From Synechococcales cyanobacterium PMM_0036 (GTDB lineage: Bacteria; Cyanobacteriota; Cyanobacteriia; Elainellales; Elainellaceae): a stretch of DNA of 16,286 nucleotides. The notes beneath the pieces were generated by a model. The model worked only from the letters and a program-made list of their open reading frames with translations. It made no database searches and had not been told where the DNA came from. Shown piece after piece: positions 1 through 6,947 of this stretch; positions within the stretch are counted from its first letter, which is position 1, and each line of letters begins with the position of its first letter. Made by a program: the position numbers and the translations under genes. The stretch is from contig CASBQM010000032.1 in NCBI GenBank assembly GCA_949127645.1, positions 1-16,286 on the forward strand, in the 5' to 3' direction.

Positions 1-208
1 CCAGGGGTCTTAGCCTTCTATGACGTTTCTGTTCGTCGGCTCGTCGGTTTGCCGCTGGCTTCCTTCAGACCCTTCCTCGCGGAAGCGCCCTTGCCTTAAG
101 CTAGGAGTGATACGTCACTTGGCTCCAAGAGTTTCGAGCATTTGGACGCTGGTTCTCCTCCAGGGGACTTTCACCCCATTAGTTCACGCCCATGCTGGGC
201 GTACACAC
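1..208 (-). mobile_element. 5' end (domain I) of a group II intron, truncated by window edge
   Basis: Read on the minus strand, the segment starting at about 206-208 has the marks of a bacterial group II intron 5' end. It begins GTGTG, close to the GUGYG consensus. A short hairpin CGCCC-AGCAT-GGGCG follows (plus-strand 187-201), then GGGGTGAAAGTCCCC (plus-strand 163-177), a typical domain I element. The rest, with its GC-rich stem pieces and internal A-rich loops, fits folded domain I RNA rather than protein coding. The catalytic domain V and any reverse transcriptase/maturase would lie left of position 1, so I cannot say whether the intron is complete or mobile. The exact 5' boundary is uncertain by about 2 bases because GTGTGTAC allows two registers. 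The plus-strand reading frame here is an antisense artefact. Confidence 0.75.
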
Positions 209-215
209 GTCAGCG

Positions 216-285
216 CAGCGGACGGTTGAAATCTACTGGTGCTGAGTTCAGGGTTATCTGCCGCCGCTGATTTGAACCGTTAGAC
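216..285 (+). repeat. attC-like imperfect inverted repeat next to the intron
   Basis: CAGCGGACGG (216-225) pairs with CCGCCGCTG (261-269), leaving one unpaired A on the left arm. A flanking arm CGGTTGAAATC also roughly mirrors GATTTGAACCG. The right end carries GTTAGAC (279-285), which fits the integron core-site consensus GTTRRRY. Known attC sites combine this core, an imperfect palindrome and extrahelical bases. The matching left core (RYYYAAC) is not seen; the intron end lies there instead. No integron integrase is visible. This could be an attC relic or an unrelated repeat. Confidence 0.4.
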
Positions 286-390
286 TGCTTCTGTTTTTGA
301 CATTATCTTGATGCTGTAAAACAGAGAAACCCAAGCTCCTTTTCGGCACAATCCAATCACCCTTCAAATCTGCGAAGGAAAGCGTGAAGT

Positions 391-482
391 GCGATCGCTC
401 CTACTGCCCAAATTCTAGGAGGCGATCGCCTTTCTTCAAGGTTTTGGGAGGCGATCGGCGGAGGGAATCATAGGGCGATCGC
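391..482. repeat. Cluster of HIP1 octamers
   Basis: Three perfect GCGATCGC palindromes (391-398, 422-429, 475-482) and one near match (GCGATCGG at 451) lie within 92 bases of non-coding DNA. HIP1 is a highly iterated palindrome of many cyanobacterial genomes. It occurs throughout this window, but this is the densest intergenic group. Confidence 0.8.
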
Positions 483-809
483 GCACGAGTTTAAAGCGGC
501 TGCTCCAGAGAGCCAACTGGGGCTGGAGTTCTTACAGTCTTTTTGAGAAAGAGCTTTATCCTTCATTTCATCTTCAGACCCTGCGTTTTTTAAAAAGGCT
601 GCGGGCTAATTGCGGTAGCCATCTTCCCATCTGCTCTTAAGGAAAAGTATAAATTGAGCCAAGCTTTGCTGAATCTCCACAGAGGTGCGGGCACATTGTC
701 AGGATTATTGGGCTTACAGGGAGAATGGCTGAATTCACAAGAAGCATCAGGAATTCTCTCGCATATTCTGACTTTGAGAATATTAGTTTCTAGAGTAAAG
801 TTATGGACG

Positions 810-900
810 TTGAAGCTAAGTCAAATTGAAGCTAAGTCGAATTAATGTGAAATCCACTCCTGTTTGTGGCTTGAGCAAGTTTATGGCTTGAACAAGTGAA
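810..900 (+). repeat. Two consecutive short tandem duplications
   Basis: A 16-bp unit TTGAAGCTAAGTCAAA is repeated at 810-825 and 826-841 with one change. A 17-bp unit TGGCTTGAGCAAGTTTA is repeated at 867-883 and 884-900 with a few changes. Neither resembles a protein-binding operator I know. They look like replication-slippage duplications and belong to a wider set in this cluster. Confidence 0.7.
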
Positions 901-968
901 CAAACTTTTCGACAGCACTGCGGGAACATTCCCTAACTCTGCGACAATCTCTGAACAGGAGAGCAGGT

Positions 969-2156
969 GTGGGAGCGTGTGGTATGGACAGCATTGAAAG
1001 CAGCATTAAGATTAAGAGCAGCATTAAAACCGCAGTCATTCATGAATGGCTGGTAACGTACGCAGGATCAGAGCGAGTCGTTGAGCAAATTCTTGGTCTT
1101 CACCCTCAAGCCGACTTGTTTAGTTTGGTAGAGTTTTTGCCGGATAATCTGCGGGAATTTATTCAGCACAAGTCGGTCAAAACCTCGTTTCTACAACATC
1201 TGCCTTTTGCCCAGCGCCATTTTCGGGCATACCTGCCCTTAATGCCTTTGGCGATCGAGCAGCTTGATGTCTCCCCCTATGATTTGATTCTCTCTAGCAG
1301 CCATGCCGTTGCCAAAGGCGTGATCACTCGCCCCGACCAGCTTCACCTCTGCTATGTGCATACGCCCATGCGATATGCCTGGGATCTTCAGCAGCAGTAT
1401 TTGCAGGGGGCAAGGCTCGATCGCGGTCTTAAGTCTCTCCTCGCTCAGGCAATTCTTCACTACCTGCGGCTGTGGGACTTGGCAAGCGCTAATCGGGTCG
1501 ATCATTTTGCAGCAAATTCTCGCTACGTCGCCCAACGCATTTGGAAAACCTATCGGCGATCGGCTCAGGTCATCTATCCGCCTGTATCGGTCGATCGCTT
1601 TTATCCCAAGACGCAGCGCGAGGATTTTTACTTTACGCTGGCTCGGTTTGTGCCCTACAAGCGCGTGGATTTAATTGTGGAAGCCTTTAATCGGCTGGGG
1701 CTGCCGCTGGTGGTCATTGGCGACGGAGCCGACTGGTCAAGAATTGCGGCGATCGCTCAGCCCAATGTTCACTTAATGCGGCACCAATCTGAAGAGGTTG
1801 TCGTCAACTATATGCAGCGCTGCAAGGCGTTTGTCTATGCGGCGGCTGAGGATTTTGGTATTGCTGCCGTGGAGGCTCAGGCGGCTGGAGCGCCCGTGAT
1901 CGCCTATGGCAGAGGCGGCATTACCGAAACCGTGATTTCTGAGAAAACGGGGCTGTTTTTTCCGGAACAGACCGTGGAGAGCTTGATGGCATCTGTGCGC
2001 TTGTTTGAATCTGGGACATACTCCTTCAGTACCGATCTGCTGCGACAAAATGCTGAAAAGTTTGCTCCAGAGCGATTCCGTGAGCAGTTTTCTGGGTTTG
2101 TCGAGACGAGATGGACAAAATTTCAGCAGAGGAGCGGCAGACATGGCATACAGTAG
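969..2156 (+). CDS. GT4-family glycosyltransferase (mannosyltransferase-like)
   Basis: A 395-residue GT-B glycosyltransferase expected to act at the inner face of the plasma membrane, moving a nucleotide-linked sugar onto a lipid-linked glycan. The N-terminal acceptor half begins at the family-typical stretch AVIHEWLVTYAGSERV (residues 22-37) and contains YVHTPMRYAWD (129-139). The C-terminal donor half has RFVPYKR (226-232), whose Arg and Lys usually contact the donor diphosphate, and the EX7E motif EDFGIAAVE (294-302). The family resembles WbaZ-type mannosyltransferases, but the sugar cannot be read from sequence. I chose GTG at 969 because AGGAGAG (957-963) is well spaced for it; ATG at 984 is an alternative. 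Residues 7-20 contain an 18-bp tandem duplication (SSIK twice) absent from the family core. It is first in a cluster with the sugar transferase 23 bases downstream. Confidence 0.9.
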   Translation: MGACGMDSIESSIKIKSSIKTAVIHEWLVTYAGSERVVEQILGLHPQADLFSLVEFLPDNLREFIQHKSVKTSFLQHLPFAQRHFRAYLPLMPLAIEQLDVSPYDLILSSSHAVAKGVITRPDQLHLCYVHTPMRYAWDLQQQYLQGARLDRGLKSLLAQAILHYLRLWDLASANRVDHFAANSRYVAQRIWKTYRRSAQVIYPPVSVDRFYPKTQREDFYFTLARFVPYKRVDLIVEAFNRLGLPLVVIGDGADWSRIAAIAQPNVHLMRHQSEEVVVNYMQRCKAFVYAAAEDFGIAAVEAQAAGAPVIAYGRGGITETVISEKTGLFFPEQTVESLMASVRLFESGTYSFSTDLLRQNAEKFAPERFREQFSGFVETRWTKFQQRSGRHGIQ

Positions 2157-2179
2157 TAGCGTGAGGAAAATGTATTGCA

Positions 2180-3622
2180 ATGCAACTTAATCGCGCTTTA
2201 CAGCCTGCTATTTTGGCGATTTCCATATCGACTCGTTCTTGGCCTACCTTTGCCCTGATGATTGGCGCAGATGTGCTGGCTCTCAGCCTCGCTTGGATTG
2301 GCAGCGTTCGAATGCGAATGCTGGTGGAAGAACAGTTTCATCCCTCGGTTTACTGGCAGTTATGCCCCATGCTAGCTCTGTTTATTTTGGCTTACGCGAT
2401 CGTCGGTCTTTACCCCGGCGTTGCCAATAGCCCTGTAGACGAGCTGCGCTGGACAAGCCTCTCGACAACGCTGATCTACATGGCTTTGGTGGCAACTCTA
2501 TTTTTGCGGCGTGAAGGAGAAATCTACTCACGGGAGGTATTCATCATTGCCTGGATACTGTCGATCGTCCTAGTTCTGCTCTTTCGTGTCCTGGTGCGGC
2601 TAATTTTTGCTCCCTGTCGCTGGTGGGGCTATCCTGTCATGGTGCTGGGGGCTGGAAAGACCGGAGAGATGGTGATCCAGACTTTGAAGCAGCGTCCAGG
2701 AATCGGCTTAAAGCCCGTACTGGTGCTGGATGATAATCCCAAAAAGCATGGCTTGCTCCACGGCGTGCCTGTAGTGGGCGGTGTAGAGATGGCTCCGGCT
2801 CTGGCGCGTACCCGCAAGATTCCCTATGCGATCGTGGCTATGCCAGGAGTTCCGCGCGATCGCCTAATTCGGTTAATCGAGGATTATGGTAGCGCCTTCG
2901 CCCATCTGCTGATTATTCCTGATTTATTTGAGTTCTCTAGCCTCTGGGTTTCAGCTAAAGACATGGGCGGTGTCTTGGGGCTTGAGGTGCGCCAACGACT
3001 GCTAATGCCAGGTCCCCGCTTCGCTAAGTTTTCCATTGATCTCGCCGCTACGCTGGTGGGCGGGTTGCTCATCCTGCCGCTGATTTTCCTGATCGCCATT
3101 CTGATTAAGCTGGACTCACCCGGCTCAATTTTTTACAGGCAGACCCGAATCGGTCTAGGCGGCAAGCATTTCAGAGCATGGAAGTTTCGCACGATGGTTC
3201 CTAATGCCGCCAAAATCCTAGAAGAATACCTGAGCCAACATCCTGAGCTGCAAGAGAACTGGACAAAAGATCATAAGCTTCGTTACGACCCACGTGTGAC
3301 CCGCATTGGCAAATTTTTGCGGCGTACTAGCCTAGATGAACTGCCGCAGCTCTGGAATATTCTTAGAGGCGAAATGAGCTTGGTGGGACCCAGACCGATC
3401 GTGGATGAGGAGATCGATCGCTATGGCGATAAGTTTCCTCTCTACACGAAGGTGATTCCTGGATTAACGGGACTGTGGCAGGTGTCGGGACGTAACGATA
3501 TTACCTACCAAGAGCGGGTGAATCTGGATGCTTACTATGTGCGAAACTGGTCGGTTTGGTTGGATATCTACATTTTGACTCGGACGATTTGGGTCGTTGT
3601 GACTGGGGAAGGCGCTTATTAA
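2180..3622 (+). CDS. wbaP: WbaP-like undecaprenyl-phosphate sugar-1-phosphate transferase
   Basis: A 480-residue membrane enzyme of the polyisoprenyl-phosphate hexose-1-phosphate transferase group. It moves a sugar phosphate from a UDP-sugar to undecaprenyl phosphate, the first committed step of O-antigen or exopolysaccharide repeat-unit synthesis. Hydrophobic segments lie at about residues 22-41, 60-77, 93-109 and 118-145. A cytoplasmic Rossmann-like CoA-binding-type domain follows (GAGKTGE at 157-163). Another membrane segment (about 286-310) precedes the catalytic bacterial sugar transferase domain: WKFRTM (334-339), the Asp-Glu dyad in SLDELPQ (384-390), SLVGPRP (400-406) and [12 protein letters not shown] (427-438). 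It ends GAY, as WbaP/RfbP proteins do. Length is usual for the full-length family. ATG at 2180 is preceded by GAGGA (2163-2167), a rather long spacing. Galactose is only the family default. Confidence 0.9.
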   Translation: MQLNRALQPAILAISISTRSWPTFALMIGADVLALSLAWIGSVRMRMLVEEQFHPSVYWQLCPMLALFILAYAIVGLYPGVANSPVDELRWTSLSTTLIYMALVATLFLRREGEIYSREVFIIAWILSIVLVLLFRVLVRLIFAPCRWWGYPVMVLGAGKTGEMVIQTLKQRPGIGLKPVLVLDDNPKKHGLLHGVPVVGGVEMAPALARTRKIPYAIVAMPGVPRDRLIRLIEDYGSAFAHLLIIPDLFEFSSLWVSAKDMGGVLGLEVRQRLLMPGPRFAKFSIDLAATLVGGLLILPLIFLIAILIKLDSPGSIFYRQTRIGLGGKHFRAWKFRTMVPNAAKILEEYLSQHPELQENWTKDHKLRYDPRVTRIGKFLRRTSLDELPQLWNILRGEMSLVGPRPIVDEEIDRYGDKFPLYTKVIPGLTGLWQVSGRNDITYQERVNLDAYYVRNWSVWLDIYILTRTIWVVVTGEGAY

Positions 3623-3629
3623 AAGCGAC

Positions 3630-4979
3630 ATGAGCGAACCGCATCAATCATCGGGTCAGCTACCGGGTCAGCTACCGGGTCAGCTAAGAGGGTACGATCG
3701 CCTCTTTGCATTTGGTCTTATTACCCTGCCCTACCTGACCTACCTCGGTCTTGTCGGCATTGGGGTTACTCTGATCTGCCTGCTGATCACTCTGAGGCGA
3801 TCGCCCCTCGATAAGCTTACCCGCAATGGGCTATTGCTAATTACGGGTCTGATGGTGCTGAGCGGATTTTTTGCCTTCGATCGGGGTGAAGCTTTTCTAC
3901 AGCTCACTAACTATCTACCCTTTTTTCTGCTGTTTGCCTATCTGCCCTATCTGCTAAGGGGAGCCGAGCGGCTGGAAGAGCTGGCTTTTAGCATGGTGCT
4001 GACCGCCATTCCGCTCAATCTGCTGGCGCTAGGAGATTATATTCTCAGAGTGGGCTGGATTCCGCGTCAGATTCGCCGTATTCCTTTCGTCAAATGGGTT
4101 CGGAGCCGTCCTCATGAGGGCAGGGCATTGGCAACTTTCGGGCATCCCAACGCGCTGGCAGCCTACCTAGTGATTCTGTTTGGGCTGGGACTGGGGCTGA
4201 TTGTTTGCCATAACCTGCGGCGGCAGAGAGCGATCGCCCCTCATCTACCTAAAAGATTCTCTCATCCTGCATGGCTTTACTTAGGCACTTTTATCAATCT
4301 ACTGGGTATCTTTTGCTCTGGCTCCCGAAACGGTCTACTGGTATCAGTTTCACAGCTTGTACTTTTCGGCGTTTTCACCAAAGCCAGTCGAGCGATCGTC
4401 CTAGGGGGACTGCTGAGCATGGGTGGCATTGGAGTAGGCATCGCTTGGCTAGGAATTGGGGGGCGATCGCAGTGGGGTAACTGGACGGATGAATCGCGGC
4501 TGGTGATCTGGAGAATTGCGCTGGATTTAATGCGAGAGCGTCCATTGCTAGGCTGGGGCTTGGGCAACTACAAGTTTCTTTATCCGTCCCGAATTGTGGG
4601 GCTAAACCTCCAGGAAACCTACGTCGGGCATCCCCATAATCTGTGGCTGATGTGGGGATGCGAGGGCGGCATTGTGCTGATGCTTACCTTTAGCTTTTGG
4701 GTAGGCTATCTCTGCTTTCGCGGAGTCAAAGCCTTAATTTTGCATCAGCTAGAGCGAGGCGATCGCGCAATTCTGCTGGGCTACCTGGCGGCATTTTGGG
4801 GCTGTATTGCCTTTGCCCTGTTTGACGTGCCGATCTTTGATGCCCGACTCAACGTTATGGGCTGGGTGCTGCTGGGGGGAATTTATACCCTGGTAAGCGG
4901 CGCATCAGAGCGGCGATCGAGCCATATGATAAATGAAGATCAGAATTGGGGAGCCATAGACCAGAATGAACAGCATTAG
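3630..4979 (+). CDS. O-antigen ligase/polymerase-family membrane protein (WaaL/Wzy type)
   Basis: A 449-residue polytopic inner-membrane protein with about ten or more hydrophobic segments between residues 25 and 425. It carries the O-antigen ligase hallmarks: GRALATFGHPNALAAYL (164-180), SGSRNG (230-235), a periplasmic-type loop with RPLLGWGLGNY (304-314), and the conserved GHPHNLWL (333-340) followed by Glu345. Such proteins either polymerise lipid-linked repeat units or ligate glycans to an acceptor; sequence alone does not tell which. Following the initiating transferase by 7 bases, it fits polysaccharide assembly. No strong ribosome site precedes ATG 3630, so translational coupling is plausible. 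The N-terminus carries a 12-bp tandem repeat giving GQLPGQLPGQL (residues 9-19). The 3' end overlaps the next gene by 14 bases. Confidence 0.85.
   Translation: MSEPHQSSGQLPGQLPGQLRGYDRLFAFGLITLPYLTYLGLVGIGVTLICLLITLRRSPLDKLTRNGLLLITGLMVLSGFFAFDRGEAFLQLTNYLPFFLLFAYLPYLLRGAERLEELAFSMVLTAIPLNLLALGDYILRVGWIPRQIRRIPFVKWVRSRPHEGRALATFGHPNALAAYLVILFGLGLGLIVCHNLRRQRAIAPHLPKRFSHPAWLYLGTFINLLGIFCSGSRNGLLVSVSQLVLFGVFTKASRAIVLGGLLSMGGIGVGIAWLGIGGRSQWGNWTDESRLVIWRIALDLMRERPLLGWGLGNYKFLYPSRIVGLNLQETYVGHPHNLWLMWGCEGGIVLMLTFSFWVGYLCFRGVKALILHQLERGDRAILLGYLAAFWGCIAFALFDVPIFDARLNVMGWVLLGGIYTLVSGASERRSSHMINEDQNWGAIDQNEQH
3653..3686 (+). repeat. 12-bp tandem repeat encoding GQLP units
   Basis: GGGTCAGCTACC occurs at 3653-3664 and 3665-3676, with a 10-base partial third copy at 3677-3686. 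The repeat keeps the reading frame and sits 8 codons after the start of the ligase-family gene. Confidence 0.9.
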
Positions 4980-6234
4980 CAGTAATTTACCCAATAACCT
5001 GCCCAATAGCCTGCCCAATAACCTGCCCAGTGGCGAACGCTACCTCTATCAACTTCTTAGCCTGATTGAAACAGGATATTTAACAGTCGTTAATCCACAG
5101 GGCAAAGAATTCAATTTTGGCACGATCGGCTCTGTGCCTGAGCTACGGCTGATCATTCACAATCAAAACACCTACGATCGCATTTTGACCTTCGGATCGC
5201 TGGGCTTTTGTGAAGCCTATATGGAAGGCTGGTGGGATGAAGCCAGCAATAATCTAGTGGGGCTAACCCAACTATTTTTTCGCAATGGGGTGTACAACAA
5301 AGCGCGGGATAAAGCGACGCTGCCGTTAATGATCAGAGTGGTGTCGCAACGGTTGCGAACGGTGCCAACTCAGGTTCAAAACAGTCGAAAAAATGTTCAG
5401 CATCACTACGATTTGGGCAACGACTTTTATCAGCAATTTCTCGATCGTACCCTCACGTATTCCTGCGGCTACCAGATGAGAGAAACCGACTCCCTGGAGG
5501 AAATGCAGCTTCAGAAATATGAGTTAATCTGCCGAAAGCTGGCTTTGCAGTCTGGAGAATCTCTGATTGACATCGGCTGTGGCTGGGGTGGGATGCTGAT
5601 CTATGCGGCTGAGCGGTATGGCATTTCTGGGACGGGGATTACGTTGAGCGTGGAGCAGGGCAAACTTGCTCAAGAACGAATTGAGCAGAAGGGGTTGGGC
5701 GATCGCATCAAGATTGTCATGGCAGACTATCGAGAAATTGAGGGTCAGTATGACAAGTTCGTGAGCATTGGTATGTTTGAACACGTTGGCAAGGGCAGTT
5801 TTGGCACTTTTATGAGCAAAGCCAAATCGCTGCTAAAGCCCAACGGCATCGGCTTACTGCACACGATCGTCACTGAAGGAGTCGAAAGAAACGGAGCTTG
5901 GGTTGATAAATATATATTTCCAGGCGGTTTCTTGCCGCATCTGTACGAGATCGCTCAGGCAATGCGGGCAGAAAGACTGACGATCGCCCACTGCGAAAAC
6001 CTGCGCCCCCATTACGCAGAAACCTTGAAGCAATGGGGCATTAACTTTACAAAAAACAAAGCTGAGATTAAAGCGCTTTCTCCCGCTTATGACGATCGCT
6101 TCCTCCGAATGTGGGATCTCTATCTGCAAACTTCCGAGGCTTCGTTTCGGGACGGCGCTCTGCAACTCCATCAGGTTTTGTTCTACAAAGACAATCAGTG
6201 GCCGCTCACTATTCCTTTAGATTTTTCCCTTTAG
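4966..6234 (+). CDS. cfa: Cyclopropane-fatty-acyl-phospholipid synthase family methyltransferase
   Basis: A 422-residue S-adenosylmethionine-dependent enzyme of the Cfa/CmaS family, which adds a methylene carbon across double bonds of phospholipid acyl chains at the membrane surface. Diagnostic pieces in order: HHYDLGNDFY (146-155), YSCGY (165-169), the SAM-binding IDIGCGWGG (201-209), MFEHVG (270-275), LHTI (298-301), KYIFPGGFLP (315-324) and SFRDGALQLHQVLF (393-406). Counterparts of the E. coli bicarbonate-site residues appear present as Cys167, Glu272, His299 and Tyr350. The position equivalent to E. coli Cys354 is Ser390; that Cys is not strictly required in E. coli as far as I recall, so activity is likely. 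Residues 5-21 carry a 12-bp repeat (NNLPNSLPNNLP). The start overlaps the ligase gene by 14 bases, implying translational coupling. The product may instead be another methylated lipid. Confidence 0.88.
   Translation: MNSISSNLPNNLPNSLPNNLPSGERYLYQLLSLIETGYLTVVNPQGKEFNFGTIGSVPELRLIIHNQNTYDRILTFGSLGFCEAYMEGWWDEASNNLVGLTQLFFRNGVYNKARDKATLPLMIRVVSQRLRTVPTQVQNSRKNVQHHYDLGNDFYQQFLDRTLTYSCGYQMRETDSLEEMQLQKYELICRKLALQSGESLIDIGCGWGGMLIYAAERYGISGTGITLSVEQGKLAQERIEQKGLGDRIKIVMADYREIEGQYDKFVSIGMFEHVGKGSFGTFMSKAKSLLKPNGIGLLHTIVTEGVERNGAWVDKYIFPGGFLPHLYEIAQAMRAERLTIAHCENLRPHYAETLKQWGINFTKNKAEIKALSPAYDDRFLRMWDLYLQTSEASFRDGALQLHQVLFYKDNQWPLTIPLDFSL
4990..5025 (+). repeat. 12-bp tandem repeat encoding NxLP units
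   Basis: CCCAATAACCTG occurs three times (4990-5001, 5002-5013, 5014-5025; the middle copy has G for A) with degenerate flanking copies. It is in frame and starts 8 codons after the cfa start. Its unit sequence is unrelated to the GQLP repeat of the upstream gene, although period and position match. Confidence 0.9.
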
Positions 6235-6241
6235 ATTTTTC
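6214..6241 (+). repeat. Perfect 14-bp tandem duplication across the cfa stop codon
   Basis: CCTTTAGATTTTTC is repeated exactly at 6214-6227 and 6228-6241. Since 14 is not a multiple of three, the second copy is read in a new frame and supplies the stop codon TAG (6232-6234). The protein's last residues therefore derive from the duplication. Confidence 0.9.
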
Positions 6242-6252
6242 TGCATCTTACG

Positions 6253-6278
6253 AAAAACCCTCGTCAATTTGACGAGGG
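6253..6278 (-). terminator. Hairpin with T-run on the minus strand
   Basis: An 8-bp perfect stem CCCTCGTC/GACGAGGG (6258-6265 with 6271-6278) has a 5-base loop. On the minus strand it is followed by TTTTT (complement of 6253-6257), the classical intrinsic terminator layout. On the plus strand no T-run follows. No minus-strand gene ends here; the nearest is the histidine kinase, ending at 6948. It may stop read-through from that gene or be a structured end for the cfa transcript. Confidence 0.5.
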
Positions 6279-6444
6279 CACATGATTGTGTGACGTGGGT
6301 GAATCATGATAGTTCAATCGTACTATGATTTTAGCATTTTGGCAAACAGTCCCGGATATAGTCTGTCCCAACCTGCAAAATAAGCAAAAGTAGACTGTGT
6401 AAAACTGGACATTGGACAACTTTTGACAAAAATGAGGTAAAAAT

Positions 6445-6903
6445 ATGAATCGTTTTTCTCTTGCAGCTTTAGTAACAGCTTCATCCGTCATGCTAGCTTT
6501 CCCTTTTATGGCTCAGGCTCAGACTTCCTCTCCTGAAGCCCCCTTTTCCATCATGCCTACTAATCCACTCAACCTGCAAATCCAGAACTCGGCTGCTCAG
6601 GCAGGCAACCTAAATCGAGCTAAGAACTTGGCACGGCAAACGGCGGAGAAAGCAAACGGCGGCTTAGGGGTTTACCGAGCCGAAGCGTCAATGCATGGAC
6701 CTGCGGCTGAGGCTCCTTTTGTAGACAATGGCAATGGCACCTATACGTTCACCTTTTTAGGCGGAAAGCCCGGTTACACGACTCCTAGCGTCCAATCAGT
6801 CGTCACCGTCAATACAACAGATTGGTCAACCCACATGGATTCTAACGCCGCTGTCATGCCGAATCCATCTCCTGCTACGCCTTCTCAAGCAGTGCCCAGA
6901 TAG
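6445..6903 (+). CDS. Small secreted protein of unknown function
   Basis: A 152-residue protein with a clear signal peptide: Asn-Arg, a hydrophobic core through residue about 22, and a probable cleavage site after AQA (residues 24-26). The mature part has a helix-prone segment (about 45-70, AKNLARQTAEKANGG), a compact conserved-looking core (about 71-128) with GGLGVYRAEASMHGP and NGNGTYTFTFLGGKPG, and a Pro/Ser/Ala-rich tail. It has no cysteines and no enzymatic motif I recognise. I believe similar short exported proteins occur in other cyanobacteria but know no function. GAGGT (6434-6438) is ideally spaced for ATG 6445. It stands alone between cfa and the convergent kinase gene; location in periplasm or medium is inferred. 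Confidence 0.8.
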   Translation: MNRFSLAALVTASSVMLAFPFMAQAQTSSPEAPFSIMPTNPLNLQIQNSAAQAGNLNRAKNLARQTAEKANGGLGVYRAEASMHGPAAEAPFVDNGNGTYTFTFLGGKPGYTTPSVQSVVTVNTTDWSTHMDSNAAVMPNPSPATPSQAVPR

Positions 6904-6947
6904 AAGAGTAGAAATTAGGAATCAAAGGCTGGTCATAAGGCAAGAGG

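Larger units (their letters stand above)
209..968. other. Long intergenic region with no convincing gene
   Basis: Apart from the attC-like repeat, I see no supportable gene in about 680 bases. Visible items are a 7-bp inverted repeat CTGTTTT/AAAACAG (291-297 with 318-324), three perfect HIP1 octamers (391, 422, 475), and two adjacent short tandem duplications (810-841 and 867-900) shortly before the first gene. The one longer frame (654-845) runs through the first tandem duplication, starts with TTG without a ribosome site and resembles nothing I know, so I treat it as non-coding. A promoter for the polysaccharide cluster must lie here, but no clear -35/-10 pair stands out. Confidence 0.6.

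Noticed and set aside
20..229. Plus-strand frame of 69 codons at the left edge
   Set aside because: It is antisense to the group II intron domain I sequence; the conserved signal is RNA structure on the minus strand.
297..325. TTGACA as a promoter -35
   Set aside because: No acceptable -10 at 16-18 bases, and the hexamer sits in a small inverted repeat.
654..845. Possible 63-residue protein
   Set aside because: TTG start without ribosome site, runs through a tandem duplication, no recognisable features.
3653..3686. Repeats that could suggest a CRISPR or phage-type array
   Set aside because: Repeats are contiguous, 12 bp, in frame and without spacers; they are coding tandem duplications.
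6302..6330. AT-rich imperfect hairpin before the secreted-protein gene, as a plus-strand cfa terminator
   Set aside because: The stem needs a 3-base bulge and is mostly A-T; too weak to call, though a few T residues follow.
6264..6491. Minus-strand 75-residue frame upstream of the secreted-protein gene
   Set aside because: It overlaps the signal-peptide region of the plus-strand gene, contains most of the hairpin and lacks any family resemblance.
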